Shown: piece after piece, positions 1 through 7,801 of the stretch
Position numbering within the stretch: position 1 is the stretch's first letter
Layout: every line of letters begins with the position of its first letter
Assembly: GCA_003538975.1 (NCBI GenBank)
Contig: DPQQ01000001.1
Coordinates: 212,929 to 233,403, forward strand
Length of the DNA: 20,475 nucleotides
Direction of reading: 5' to 3'
Origin: Clostridiales bacterium
Lineage (GTDB): Bacteria; Bacillota; Clostridia; Christensenellales; Borkfalkiaceae
Notes under the pieces: model-generated
The model's input: the letters and a program-made list of their open reading frames with translations, nothing else
Database searches by the model: none
What the model was told of the DNA's origin: nothing
Made by a program: the position numbers and the translations under genes

Positions 1-17
1 TCTTCTTTTTTACTCAA
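1..17 (-). CDS. Possible 5' end of a gene truncated by the window edge
   Basis: Only about six codons fall inside the window, so no function can be given. On the minus strand an AAGGAGA ribosome-binding site lies a few bases before a TTG that opens M-S-K-K-E. TTG starts are used elsewhere here (smc and the first ABC permease), and a good minus-strand promoter sits about 170 bases upstream at 186-214 with nothing else to drive. These three facts together make a gene start plausible. The call rests on spacing and context only; the bases left of position 1 would settle it. Confidence 0.3.
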
Positions 18-29
18 AATTTTCTCCTT

Positions 30-60
30 GCCGCCCCGATATTAATAAAAAATCGGCGGC
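30..60 (-). promoter_or_regulatory. Leader hairpin just before the left-edge gene
   Basis: GCCGC-CCCGAT at 30-40 pairs with ATCGGCGGC at 52-60 apart from a small bulge, giving a GC-rich stem around an AT-rich loop. On the minus strand the stem ends right beside the AAGGAG ribosome-binding site of the putative gene at 1-17. It could be a regulatory leader hairpin. The minus-strand U-run lies in the loop rather than after the stem, so it does not look like a terminator in that direction. Confidence 0.35.
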
Positions 61-185
61 TTCATGCGTTTTACGGTTAAATAAAATCCTTCACGGCGTT
101 AAACCGCAAAAAAATTTATAAACCTATCGTTTCGGATTCTCAGATTTTTATAGAATATTTTTTATAATTTTTACAGATATTTAAT

Positions 186-214
186 ATTATAACAAATACG
201 AACGATTTTTACAA
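186..214 (-). promoter_or_regulatory. Sigma-A-type promoter, leftward
   Basis: Minus-strand TTGTAA (209-214), 17-base spacer, then a perfect TATAAT (186-191). It lies beyond the terminator of the ABC operon (287-314), so it should serve a separate leftward transcript that leaves the window at position 1. The predicted 5' leader is about 160 bases, unusually long. Confidence 0.6.
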
Positions 215-286
215 TATTATTTTCGCAACTTTTTTAATTTTAAGGTAAAAAGTCGAACAAACTTTCGTTTTTTGTTTTAAAAATAA

Positions 287-314
287 AAAACGCGCGCTTT
301 TTAACGTGCGTTTT
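287..314 (-). terminator. Intrinsic terminator of the first ABC importer operon
   Basis: AAAACGCGC (287-295) pairs with GTGCGTTTT (306-314), with one G-U pair. Read on the minus strand the stem is followed by TTTTTT. It lies about 50 bases after the stop codon of the ATPase gene. The plus-strand side is also T-rich, so it may work in both directions. Confidence 0.65.
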
Positions 315-363
315 AAGTTTTCGATTTTTATTTTTTATCTGTATATTTTTTTGTTATTTTTGA

Positions 364-1056
364 TCACTTCCGTCCGGCGGTATCTCTTTGTTCTGCGGAA
401 AGAAAATAATTCTTTATTTCGGTTCGGGCAGACTCCGGATCGGAAGGCATTTTTATAAGATCTGAACCCGTTAAAATATAAATTTCGTCCGCGACGAATA
501 TCGCTTCTTCAACGTCGTGAGTGACTAAAACGGCGGTAAGGTTCTCCTTTTCGGCAACAGTCTTAAAAAGTTCTTCCGACTTAAGCTTAACCGCGATGTC
601 GAGATTCGAAAACGGCTCGTCGAGAAGCATTATATCCCCTTTATAAGAGAGCGCGCGGGCGAGCGAAACTCTTTTCGCCATACCCTTTGAAAGCTGCTTT
701 GGATAAAGATTTTTTGCTTCCGTAAGTCCTAATTCTTTTAATGATCCTTCCGTATCCGCAAACTTGTTAACAAGCCTTATGTTCTGCTCCACGGTAAGGT
801 TAGGAACCAACCTGTCTTCCTGAAACATGTACGAAACTTTTCCGTAATCGCCGGTAACTTCGCCGGATAAGACGGGTATTCTTTTGGCGATGACGTTTAA
901 AAGCGTGGTCTTTCCTACCCCGCTCGCGCCCAGAATCGCGACGACGCTTCCCTTTTTAAGTCCGAAATTAATTCCGCTTAAAACGACCTTGTCTTTATAA
1001 GAGACCGTAATGTTTTTTATCGTAAGAATATTTTTTCCGGCGGCTACTGTTCCCAT
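364..1056 (-). CDS. ABC transporter ATP-binding protein (TauT/NitT/SsuB-like)
   Basis: This 230-residue ATPase should power the importer encoded by the two genes upstream of it, hydrolysing ATP at the cytoplasmic face of the membrane. Visible motifs: Walker A GASGVGKTT (residues 43-51), Q-loop Gln near 79, signature LSKGM (122-126), Walker B IMLLDEP (142-148) and switch His in VTHD (180). The signature differs from the usual LSGGM/LSGGQ by a Lys at its third position, which is odd because that glycine lies close to the nucleotide. The start ATG overlaps the end of the permease gene by 13 bases and has a GGGGAGA ribosome-binding site, so the two are translationally coupled. The family takes up taurine, sulfonates, nitrate, pyrimidine precursors and similar solutes; the substrate is unknown here. 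Confidence 0.9.
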   Translation of the reverse strand: MGTVAAGKNILTIKNITVSYKDKVVLSGINFGLKKGSVVAILGASGVGKTTLLNVIAKRIPVLSGEVTGDYGKVSYMFQEDRLVPNLTVEQNIRLVNKFADTEGSLKELGLTEAKNLYPKQLSKGMAKRVSLARALSYKGDIMLLDEPFSNLDIAVKLKSEELFKTVAEKENLTAVLVTHDVEEAIFVADEIYILTGSDLIKMPSDPESARTEIKNYFLSAEQRDTAGRK

Positions 1057-1802
1057 TTTTTAAGTCTCCCCGCGATAAAAGTAAACGCCGTTTCGATTAT
1101 TATCGCCGTAAGAACAACAATAAGCACGAGCGCCAATAATTTTGCCGTTTCGAAATCAGCCTTTTCTCTCTTCATCAAAAAGCCTATCGCTCTCGCCGCT
1201 CCCGCAAGAGTTTCCGCCGCGACCATGAGTTTAAGATTAAGCGAAATTCCCGCGCCGCAAAGTTCGGTAGTTTTACCGATAAGCGGCGGAAGTATTACTT
1301 TTTTGAGAGTATCGCCCTTTGATACCCCGAAAACCGAGCACATTTCGATAAGATTTTTATCGACTTCTTTAAGATACTCGTATAACGAAGAAAACAGCGT
1401 CGGAAGCACTACGAAGCCCGTTACTATGACGGGCGCGACAGACGAATCGACAAAAAGAGCGAGCCACAAAACCATAGCTATCGTCGGAAAGGATCTTATT
1501 ATAAGTATGATCGGATTTACCGCTTTTTTGAAGTATTCCGACTTATAGCAAAAATACGCCAGTATGAAAGCCGCCGCAAACGATATTAAAAACGAGATCG
1601 CCGTTCTTAACAGCGTACTAAAATAAGCGACGTAAAATTCCTTTTCCTTAAACATAGCGAAAGTCTCCCGCACGGTATCTTTTACCGTCGGAAGCACTAT
1701 TTCGTCTTTCAAAGAATTTGCGACTATCGCCCATACCGCAAAGATTATTCCTACGGTTACAAATGGCAGAACGTAGCCGATTATTTTAGCCGTTCTTTTC
1801 AA
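1044..1802 (-). CDS. ABC transporter permease (TauC/SsuC/NrtB-like, BPD inner-membrane component)
   Basis: This 252-residue protein is very hydrophobic, with about six predicted membrane helices (roughly residues 8-28, 55-85, 92-115, 121-140, 180-205 and 220-245). The cytoplasmic loop E-M-C-S-V-F-G-V-S-K-G-D near residues 152-163 matches the EAA motif through which such permeases bind their ATPase. It forms the channel of the first importer. The start codon is TTG, preceded by GGAGA at a seven-base gap; no ATG gives a better start. It follows the binding-protein gene after 93 bases containing a strong hairpin, and its 3' end overlaps the ATPase gene. Family assignment is firm; the substrate is not known. 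Confidence 0.9.
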   Translation of the reverse strand: MKRTAKIIGYVLPFVTVGIIFAVWAIVANSLKDEIVLPTVKDTVRETFAMFKEKEFYVAYFSTLLRTAISFLISFAAAFILAYFCYKSEYFKKAVNPIILIIRSFPTIAMVLWLALFVDSSVAPVIVTGFVVLPTLFSSLYEYLKEVDKNLIEMCSVFGVSKGDTLKKVILPPLIGKTTELCGAGISLNLKLMVAAETLAGAARAIGFLMKREKADFETAKLLALVLIVVLTAIIIETAFTFIAGRLKKWEQ

Positions 1803-1850
1803 TTATATTCTCCGTTTTGTCGCTTTTTTACACACTTACGGTTAATTTTG

Positions 1851-1889
1851 GGTAGCGTTTCGAGATACCTGTGCGGCTTAAACGCTACC
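1851..1889 (-). promoter_or_regulatory. Intercistronic stem-loop between binding protein and permease genes
   Basis: A perfect 10-bp stem, GGTAGCGTTT (1851-1860) with AAACGCTACC (1880-1889), lies just after the binding-protein stop codon. On the minus strand no U-run follows it, so it should not end transcription. In ABC operons such hairpins often protect the 3' end of the binding-protein mRNA so that this subunit is made in excess. That role is inferred. Confidence 0.6.
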
Positions 1890-1895
1890 TTTTTA

Positions 1896-2897
1896 TTATT
1901 CGCCGTAGAAGAACGAGTCGGACGGAATGTTCTGTCCGATAGCCGACAAATAGTCTTTTATTTTAGTTTTCATCGAACTTGCGGAAGCATATTTTACCGA
2001 GCATCTTCCGATAACTTCGGCGGTAACGAACGTATCGAGAGTTCCGACTACGCCTTCGTCTAACTTAGCGTTAACCGCGTCTACCGCGGCGGAAGCGTTT
2101 TCGACTGTGTTCACCCATGTTACCGAAGCTTGTAAAGCCGCGGTAAGTTTACCGTAAAAGTCGGGATGAGCTTCCATTACGGACCTTTTGACGAGCATGA
2201 CCGCCTGCGGATATCCGCCCTCGTAAAGTTCGCCGAGATCGAGTCTGTAAGTGTAAGCCGTTTTGAGTTTTGTAACTATTTTGGTTGCGGCGGGTTCCGG
2301 AAGAAGACCTATTTTGATTTTGTTCTGCTTCATCGCGGGCATGAGTTCTTCGCCGCTTTCGTAATAGGTAAGCGCGACTTTGCCGCTTTCGGCAGTATTC
2401 GCTTCGACGTATTCGATATTGTTTTTGGTAAGAACTGCTTTGAGCGTCATATCGGGAACAAGTCCCCTGCCTATAACGCCGACTACCTTTCCGACAAGGT
2501 CGTTTATGGTGATTTCGGTATCCGATACGATGAAAAGATTGCCGTGAGTCAGAACGCTCGTCAGAACGTAATCTTCGCCGGTTCCGCAGATTTTTGCGGC
2601 TGCGTTCACGGGCAATATCGCCACGTCGGCTTTTTTAGTCGTTTTAAGCACGGTCGAAGCGATCTTATCGGCGGAAATAACGTGATAATTCATCGTTATA
2701 TCGTCGGTGTCTAACGTTTCGTTGCCGAATAATCCCGCCGCGGCGAGAGCAGGCGCTCCATCCGGGCAGTAAAACTGAAGAGCAGTGCGTCCGGTTTTGC
2801 CATTATCGCCCTTATTATCGGTTACTTTGCAGCCGAAGCCTGCCGCAAAAGCGGTTAAAACCGCTAAAATTACGGATAAAATTCTGAACTTTTTCAT
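1896..2897 (-). CDS. ABC transporter substrate-binding lipoprotein (NMT1/TauA/SsuA-like)
   Basis: This 333-residue exported binding protein should capture the solute outside the membrane for the permease and ATPase encoded next. Residues 1-22 form a signal peptide (M-K-K-F-R then a hydrophobic stretch) ending at Cys23. The lipobox reads G-F-G-C, which is off-consensus at -3, so lipid attachment is likely rather than certain. The mature protein has the two-lobe pattern of the family: a Y-C-P-D-G-A-P-A-L opening near 43-51, an A-D-V-A-I-L-P segment near 89-95, and L-L-P-E-P-A near 198-203. Start ATG with GGAGA. The ribosome-binding site lies inside a perfect hairpin in a structured leader, which suggests RNA-level control. 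Ligand unknown; thiamine or pyrimidine precursors, sulfonates and guanidine-like compounds are all possible for this fold. Confidence 0.85.
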   Translation of the reverse strand: MKKFRILSVILAVLTAFAAGFGCKVTDNKGDNGKTGRTALQFYCPDGAPALAAAGLFGNETLDTDDITMNYHVISADKIASTVLKTTKKADVAILPVNAAAKICGTGEDYVLTSVLTHGNLFIVSDTEITINDLVGKVVGVIGRGLVPDMTLKAVLTKNNIEYVEANTAESGKVALTYYESGEELMPAMKQNKIKIGLLPEPAATKIVTKLKTAYTYRLDLGELYEGGYPQAVMLVKRSVMEAHPDFYGKLTAALQASVTWVNTVENASAAVDAVNAKLDEGVVGTLDTFVTAEVIGRCSVKYASASSMKTKIKDYLSAIGQNIPSDSFFYGE

Positions 2898-2898
2898 A

Positions 2899-3029
2899 AA
2901 AAATCTCCTTTCGCCCGAAGCTAAAGGAGAATAAAAACAATATTTGCCGCCGATAAAAGCATAAATGCGCTTTAAGCGGTAAAATATTTATTCGTTCCTT
3001 TGCCGTCAGGCTAACCTTTCCGTTCAGGT
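2899..3029 (-). promoter_or_regulatory. Structured 5' leader, candidate riboswitch or other cis-regulatory RNA
   Basis: The predicted transcript start is near 3029. In RNA order the leader contains two related units, ACCTGAACGGAAAGGT (3029-3014) and CCTGACGGCAAAGG (3010-2997), each able to form a small hairpin with ACGG in or near its loop. Next is a longer hairpin, TTTACCGC (2983-2976) with GCGGCAAA (2950-2943), with one mismatch and an inner AAAGC/GCTTT stem. Last is an 8-bp perfect hairpin, TCTCCTTT (2930-2923) with AAAGGAGA (2911-2904), that buries the ribosome-binding site. The anti-site TCCTTT could instead pair with AAAGGA in the second upstream unit, so two exclusive folds are possible. 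I recognise no known riboswitch class. The ACGG loops recall the guanidine-II class, but the stems do not fit well. Confidence 0.5.
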
Positions 3030-3035
3030 AATTAT

Positions 3036-3064
3036 ATTGTACCTTCAACTTGTTCTCTTGTCAA
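3036..3064 (-). promoter_or_regulatory. Sigma-A promoter of the first ABC importer operon
   Basis: Minus-strand TTGACA (3059-3064), 17-base spacer, then TACAAT (3036-3041). The predicted start is about 3029, leaving a leader of about 130 bases before the binding-protein gene. Confidence 0.75.
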
Positions 3065-3205
3065 TTATTTTTAGCGTTTTTTGCTCTTTTAATACTTTCT
3101 GCCGGCTTTATACACCCCGATAATCTTTAACCTATATATTATTGTTTATTTAATACTTATAAATGTATCTGTAAACACCTCGTAACTATAAAAAAACGGC
3201 ATATA

Positions 3206-3244
3206 AAAAGGCGAAAACGCAAACATATACGTTCATCGCCTTTT
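3206..3244 (-). terminator. Intrinsic terminator after ftsY
   Basis: AAAAGGCGA (3206-3214) pairs with TCGCCTTTT (3236-3244), with further AACG/CGTT pairing inside. On the minus strand it ends in CGCCTTTTTAT about 20 bases after the ftsY stop, closing the asnS-to-ftsY operon. Confidence 0.75.
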
Positions 3245-3262
3245 ATCGTTTGTTCTTATAAA

Positions 3263-4159
3263 TTATTCGAACAGCGCGTCCACGAATTCCTGCGGCTTAA
3301 AGTCTTCGAGGTCATCTATCTTTTCGCCCACGCCGACGTAAACGACGGGAACTTCAAGCTCTTTAGAGAGCGATACGACGAAGCCGCCCTTCGCCGTTCC
3401 GTCGAACTTCGTAAGAACTATTCCGTCTATCCCTATCGCGTCGGTAAAAGCTTCGACCTGGCTGTAACTGTTCTGTCCCGTCGTGCTGTCCAATACGATG
3501 AACTTAAGAACCTGCGCTTCGGGGTATTCCCTTTCGATAACCCTGTCCATCTTTTTAAGTTCTTCCATAAGGTTGGCTTTTACGTGCAGTCTGCCGGCGG
3601 TGTCTACTATAAGCACGTCGGTCTTTCTCGCTTTCGCCGAAGCTATCGCGTCGTACACGACTGCGGAAGGATCCGCGCCTTCGGTATGCTTTACTATCTT
3701 TACGTTGGCTCTCTCCGCCCAGGTCGTAAGCTGGTCGCTTGCAGCCGCTCTGAAAGTATCGCCGGCGGCAACCATGACCGATTTGCCTTCTTTTTGTAAT
3801 TTTTTAGCGAGTTTACCGATAGTGGTGGTCTTGCCCACGCCGTTTACGCCTACCATCATAATTACGGTCGGCGGAGTAATTTCGACAGGTTCCGCTTCCG
3901 TAAGAAGGTCGACGAGTTCGGTTTTAAGAAGATCTATAACGTAAGATTTTTCTTTAAGTTTCTGTTCGTTGGCCTTGTCGCGGATATTTTCGACTATCTC
4001 CATGGACGTTTTTACGCTTACGTCCGAAGAAATAAGAACGTCTTCGAGTTCTTCGTAAAAGTCGTCGTTAAGCCCGTGCGAAAATAGTTCGTTTATCTTT
4101 GCGGATAAGGTCTTTCTCGTTTTGGATAAAGCTTCTTTGATTTTGCTGAAAAATCCCAT
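3263..4159 (-). CDS. ftsY: Signal recognition particle receptor FtsY
   Basis: FtsY is the membrane-associated GTPase that receives SRP-bound ribosomes and hands them to the Sec translocon. The 298-residue protein is the NG core: a helical N domain (about 1-95) followed by the GTPase domain. Diagnostic elements are G1 GVNGVGKTTT (104-113), DTFRAAA (134-140), G3 DTAGR (186-190) and TKFDGTAKGG (250-259), which specifies guanine and closes the GTPase core. The long acidic A domain of E. coli FtsY is missing, as is usual in Gram-positives; the amphipathic start M-G-F-F-S-K-I-K may serve for membrane contact. Start ATG with GGAG close by. It lies 31 bases after smc, the conserved rnc-smc-ftsY order of Bacillota, and is last in its operon. 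Confidence 0.97.
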   Translation of the reverse strand: MGFFSKIKEALSKTRKTLSAKINELFSHGLNDDFYEELEDVLISSDVSVKTSMEIVENIRDKANEQKLKEKSYVIDLLKTELVDLLTEAEPVEITPPTVIMMVGVNGVGKTTTIGKLAKKLQKEGKSVMVAAGDTFRAAASDQLTTWAERANVKIVKHTEGADPSAVVYDAIASAKARKTDVLIVDTAGRLHVKANLMEELKKMDRVIEREYPEAQVLKFIVLDSTTGQNSYSQVEAFTDAIGIDGIVLTKFDGTAKGGFVVSLSKELEVPVVYVGVGEKIDDLEDFKPQEFVDALFE

Positions 4160-4190
4160 AATTCTCCTTTAATAACGTTTTTACGTTTCG

Positions 4191-7100
4191 TTATACGACG
4201 TCTTCGGTGTTAAGCGCGTCGGCAAGTTTAATCGAAACGAGTTTGCTTACTCCCTTTTCTTCCATGGTAACGCCGAAAAGTCTGTCGGCGAGTTCCATGG
4301 TCGGTTTTCTGTGGGTGATGACGATGAACTGCGTTTCTTTCGAGAAGTTTTTAAGATACCTTGCGAATCTTTCGACGTTGGCTTCGTCGAGAGCCGCTTC
4401 GATTTCGTCGAGCACGCAGAAAGCCATCGGCTTAAGTCTTAGTATAGCGAAAAGTATCGCTATCGCCGTAAGAGCCTGTTCGCCGCCCGAATAGAGGGAT
4501 AACTTCTGAAGTTTCTTTCCGGGGGGTTCGACTTTTATTTCAACGCCGGCTTCGAGTTTGTCGTCCGTCTGCGAATAATCGAGTTCGAGCATCGCTCTGC
4601 CGCCGCCGAAAAGTTCTTTGAAAATTTTACCGAAGTTTTCGTTTATTTTCTTAAACCCGTCGTCGAACTGCGTGGCCATTTCGTTCTTTATGGTGTCGAG
4701 AGCTTCGCCTATATCCTTTGCGGCGTCTTCGAGATCCTTTTTCTGAACCTGCATGTCTTCGTAACGCGCTTTAAGCTCTTTGAAGTCTTCTATCGCGTTT
4801 GCGTTGATGTCTCCTAAGAATTGTTTACGCTTTCTGAGTCTCGCTATTTCCGCTTCGCCTGCGGTGACGTCGTAATTTTCTTCACGAACTTTTATAGCGG
4901 TTTCGTAAGTTTCCTGATAGTCTTCCCATACGCTTTGCTGAAGATATTCGAGGTCGGAGTCTATCTTGGTAAGGGCGAGTTCCTGCGTGTGCTTTCTGTC
5001 GCTTAAATTATCTATTTCGGTCTGAATTTCCGCTCGCTTGTCGGTTAAAATCCCGAGCTGCTTTTTAAGCTCGTCGGACTTCGTTTCCATGCTGTTTATG
5101 CGGTTTTCGACGTTTTCGATTTCGGCGCGTTCGTCGTCGGTTATCGCCGATAAGGCTTGCTGACGGCGTATATCGCTCAATATTTCTTCTTTAGCCTTAA
5201 TATCGCTTTCGAGTTCGAGATTTTTGTTTTTAATCGCTTCTATCTGCTTCTTTAAGGCTTCTATTCTGTCTTTTAACGACGAAACGTCGAGATTTATTTC
5301 GCCCGTTTCGACTCTTACCGCGGTAAGTCTTTCGGTTAAAATTTCTTTGCGTTTACGGAGCGAATCGGCGTTCTGCGAGTTTTTGGCTGCGGTTTCTTTA
5401 AGTTCCGTTCTGCTCTTTTCAAGCTCTTCGGTACTGCCCGAAACCTGCGCGAGTTTTTTGGTGAGTTCGTTTATTCTCGAGTTAAATGCGTCGGTTATTT
5501 TCGAATTCTGAAAAATTTCTCTGTCCGTTTCTTCGAGAGTGGCTTTTAAGACAACTTTCTTTTCGGCGTTTATCGCAAGGCTCTGCGTTACCGTCTGAAC
5601 CTTTTTGTTAAGTTCGTCGTACTCGTCCGAAAGTTTGTTGAAGTTTTGCTCGCACTTTAACTTGTTCGCCTTTAACGCATTAAGCTTTTCTTCGGTTTCT
5701 TTTTTGAGAGCTATCGTCTCTTCGAGCTTGCGGTCGTTCGCGAGTACGCCGGCCGACTGCTGACGTTTAGAACCGCCGGTCATCGAACCCTGCGTTGATA
5801 AAACGTCGCCTTCGAGCGTAACTATTTTGAATGCGAAGCGGTACTTTTTGGCAATGTTCGTGGCATTGTCGATATTGTCCGCAATAAGCGTGTTGCCTAA
5901 AAGGCTCGAAAATACGTTTTTGAACTTCTGGTCGTATCTGGTTAATACCGTTGCGTCCCCGAGCGCGCCGCGTTCTTTAAGAGCGGCTGTAAGATCGGGC
6001 GAAGTCTGACGGGGTTTTACCGACGTTATAGGAAGGAACGTAAGTCTTCCCAAAGCGTTGCGCTTAAGGTATTCGATTAAGAATTTCGCGTCGTCGGGAT
6101 TAGCTGTAACGACATTCTGCGCGCTCGCTCCGAGAGCAGTTTCGACAGCGGTCTCAAACCGTTTATCGCACGAAACAAGTTCGGCTACCACGCCCTGAAT
6201 TTTCTCCGCTACCTGCGGATCTGTCTTTCCGCGCTTATGGAGTTCCTGTATTACCGGTAAAAATCCCTGATAGTTTTCTTTGAAGCTTCTGTAAAATTCT
6301 TCTTTTGTGGAGAGCGAATAATACTGGGAGTTAAGTCCGTATATCTCGTTGTCGATGGCGGCGGATCTGGAATTTACTTCTTTTATTTCCGCTTCTTTTT
6401 TAAGAACGGCGTTCTTCGCTTCCGCAAGTCCGGCGTTAAGCGAGGTCGTTTCTTTTTCGAGATTTTCGGAATCCGTCCACAAAGATTCTCTCTTTTTATC
6501 GAGATCTTCGGCTTGTTTGTAAAGTTCTTTTACACGTTCGTTAAGACTGTTTATTTCGGTGCCGGCGGTGCCTTTCTGAAGTTTTACGTCAGAAAGCGAC
6601 TCGATAGAGTCGATCATTTTCTGATTGCTTTCTCTCTCGAGCGTTTCTCCGACGGTGATTCTGTCGGTTAAATCGGCGATTTCGGAATTCAACTTTTTCT
6701 CTTCGGCTGCCTTTTCGGCGAGAACAAGATTCTTGTTTTCTATCTCTTCTTCCGAAGTTCTGATTTCTTCGCGAGATCTTATCAGAAGTTTTTCGTTCTC
6801 TTCCAGTTCTCTCTTCCTGTCCTCTGTCTGCGTAGAGATAAAGTTGTATCTTTCGTCGTAAACGGCGTCTTCGCCTCTTTTCTTTTCGGCGGCGACGTTA
6901 AGGTCGGTATATTTACGGTTGAGTTCGGAGAGTTCTTTGCCGAGCGAACCGAGATCTTCCATAACTTTGTCGTACTTTTTCGCGCTGGCCGCAAGTTCCG
7001 AAAATCTTAAAGCGGATTCGTCTTCTATGCTCTTGATTTTTTCGTTTATCTTCGCCTTGTCCGCGCCTACGTTTTCGACCTTTGAAATATAAGTGTTGAG

Positions 7101-7778
7101 CTCGTGATGTTTAAGCTGCGCGACGAGTTCGTTATACTCTCTTGCCTTATTTGCCTGTCTTTCGAGCGGTCCCATACGGTTTTCGACTTCGGACATAAGG
7201 AGAGTAAAGTTAGTTATGTTCTCCTTGGTACGATCGAGTTTACGCTCGTTTTCGGCTTTAGACTGTTTGAATTTGGCAATACCCGTGGCTTCTTCGAAAA
7301 TGGCTCTTCGATCTTCGGGCTTGGAGGTCATTATTTCCGAAACCTTGCCCTGTCCTATGATCGTATAGCCTTCTTTGCCGACGCCGACTTCTCTTAAAAG
7401 ATTGATTATATCCCTGAGTCTTGCGGGCTGCTTGTTTATGTAATATTCGCTTTCGCCGCTGCGATAAAGCTTACGCGTTATGATGACTTCGTTATAGTCG
7501 ATACTGAAAACGTGATTGCTGTTATCGAAGTAAAGCGACGCTTCGCAATAAGAAAGCGGCTTTCTCGTCTGCGTTCCGCTGAAAATAAAGTCCTGCATGC
7601 TGCTTCCGCGGAGAGTTTTTGCGGACTGTTCGCCGAGAACCCAGCGGATAGAATCGGCTACGTTCGATTTGCCGCAGCCGTTGGGACCGACGATGGCTGT
7701 AATGCCGTCGCCGAAATTTATTTCCGATTTATCCGCAAACGATTTGAAACCGTATAATTCTACTTTTTCGAAATTCAA
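4191..7778 (-). CDS. smc: Chromosome condensation and segregation protein SMC
   Basis: SMC is the ATPase core of the bacterial condensin that organises and separates sister chromosomes, working with ScpA and ScpB (not in this window). The 1195-residue length is normal. The N-terminal head has the E-L-Y-G-F-K-S-F-A-D signature (7-16) and Walker A GPNGCGKSN (32-40). Long coiled coils flank a hinge at about residues 510-670 that includes T-G-G-S-K-R. The C-terminal head carries the signature L-S-L-Y-S-G-G-E-Q and Walker B FCVLDEIEAALDE. The reading frame is intact throughout. The start is TTG at 7778, giving M-N-F-E-K-V-E-L-Y-G-F, which matches the family N-terminus; the upstream AGGG is only a moderate ribosome-binding site. 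It is 23 bases from rnc and 31 from ftsY. Confidence 0.97.
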   Translation of the reverse strand: MNFEKVELYGFKSFADKSEINFGDGITAIVGPNGCGKSNVADSIRWVLGEQSAKTLRGSSMQDFIFSGTQTRKPLSYCEASLYFDNSNHVFSIDYNEVIITRKLYRSGESEYYINKQPARLRDIINLLREVGVGKEGYTIIGQGKVSEIMTSKPEDRRAIFEEATGIAKFKQSKAENERKLDRTKENITNFTLLMSEVENRMGPLERQANKAREYNELVAQLKHHELNTYISKVENVGADKAKINEKIKSIEDESALRFSELAASAKKYDKVMEDLGSLGKELSELNRKYTDLNVAAEKKRGEDAVYDERYNFISTQTEDRKRELEENEKLLIRSREEIRTSEEEIENKNLVLAEKAAEEKKLNSEIADLTDRITVGETLERESNQKMIDSIESLSDVKLQKGTAGTEINSLNERVKELYKQAEDLDKKRESLWTDSENLEKETTSLNAGLAEAKNAVLKKEAEIKEVNSRSAAIDNEIYGLNSQYYSLSTKEEFYRSFKENYQGFLPVIQELHKRGKTDPQVAEKIQGVVAELVSCDKRFETAVETALGASAQNVVTANPDDAKFLIEYLKRNALGRLTFLPITSVKPRQTSPDLTAALKERGALGDATVLTRYDQKFKNVFSSLLGNTLIADNIDNATNIAKKYRFAFKIVTLEGDVLSTQGSMTGGSKRQQSAGVLANDRKLEETIALKKETEEKLNALKANKLKCEQNFNKLSDEYDELNKKVQTVTQSLAINAEKKVVLKATLEETDREIFQNSKITDAFNSRINELTKKLAQVSGSTEELEKSRTELKETAAKNSQNADSLRKRKEILTERLTAVRVETGEINLDVSSLKDRIEALKKQIEAIKNKNLELESDIKAKEEILSDIRRQQALSAITDDERAEIENVENRINSMETKSDELKKQLGILTDKRAEIQTEIDNLSDRKHTQELALTKIDSDLEYLQQSVWEDYQETYETAIKVREENYDVTAGEAEIARLRKRKQFLGDINANAIEDFKELKARYEDMQVQKKDLEDAAKDIGEALDTIKNEMATQFDDGFKKINENFGKIFKELFGGGRAMLELDYSQTDDKLEAGVEIKVEPPGKKLQKLSLYSGGEQALTAIAILFAILRLKPMAFCVLDEIEAALDEANVERFARYLKNFSKETQFIVITHRKPTMELADRLFGVTMEEKGVSKLVSIKLADALNTEDVV

Positions 7779-7801
7779 TGTTTTTCCCTTTTACCCTTTG
7801 A

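Noticed and set aside
2925..2966. A 13-codon frame (M-L-L-S-A-A-N-I-V-F-I-L-L) in the leader of the first importer, ending in the anti-ribosome-binding-site segment
   Set aside because: It has no ribosome-binding site and no runs of a regulatory amino acid, so a leader peptide cannot be supported; most of it lies in a predicted hairpin.
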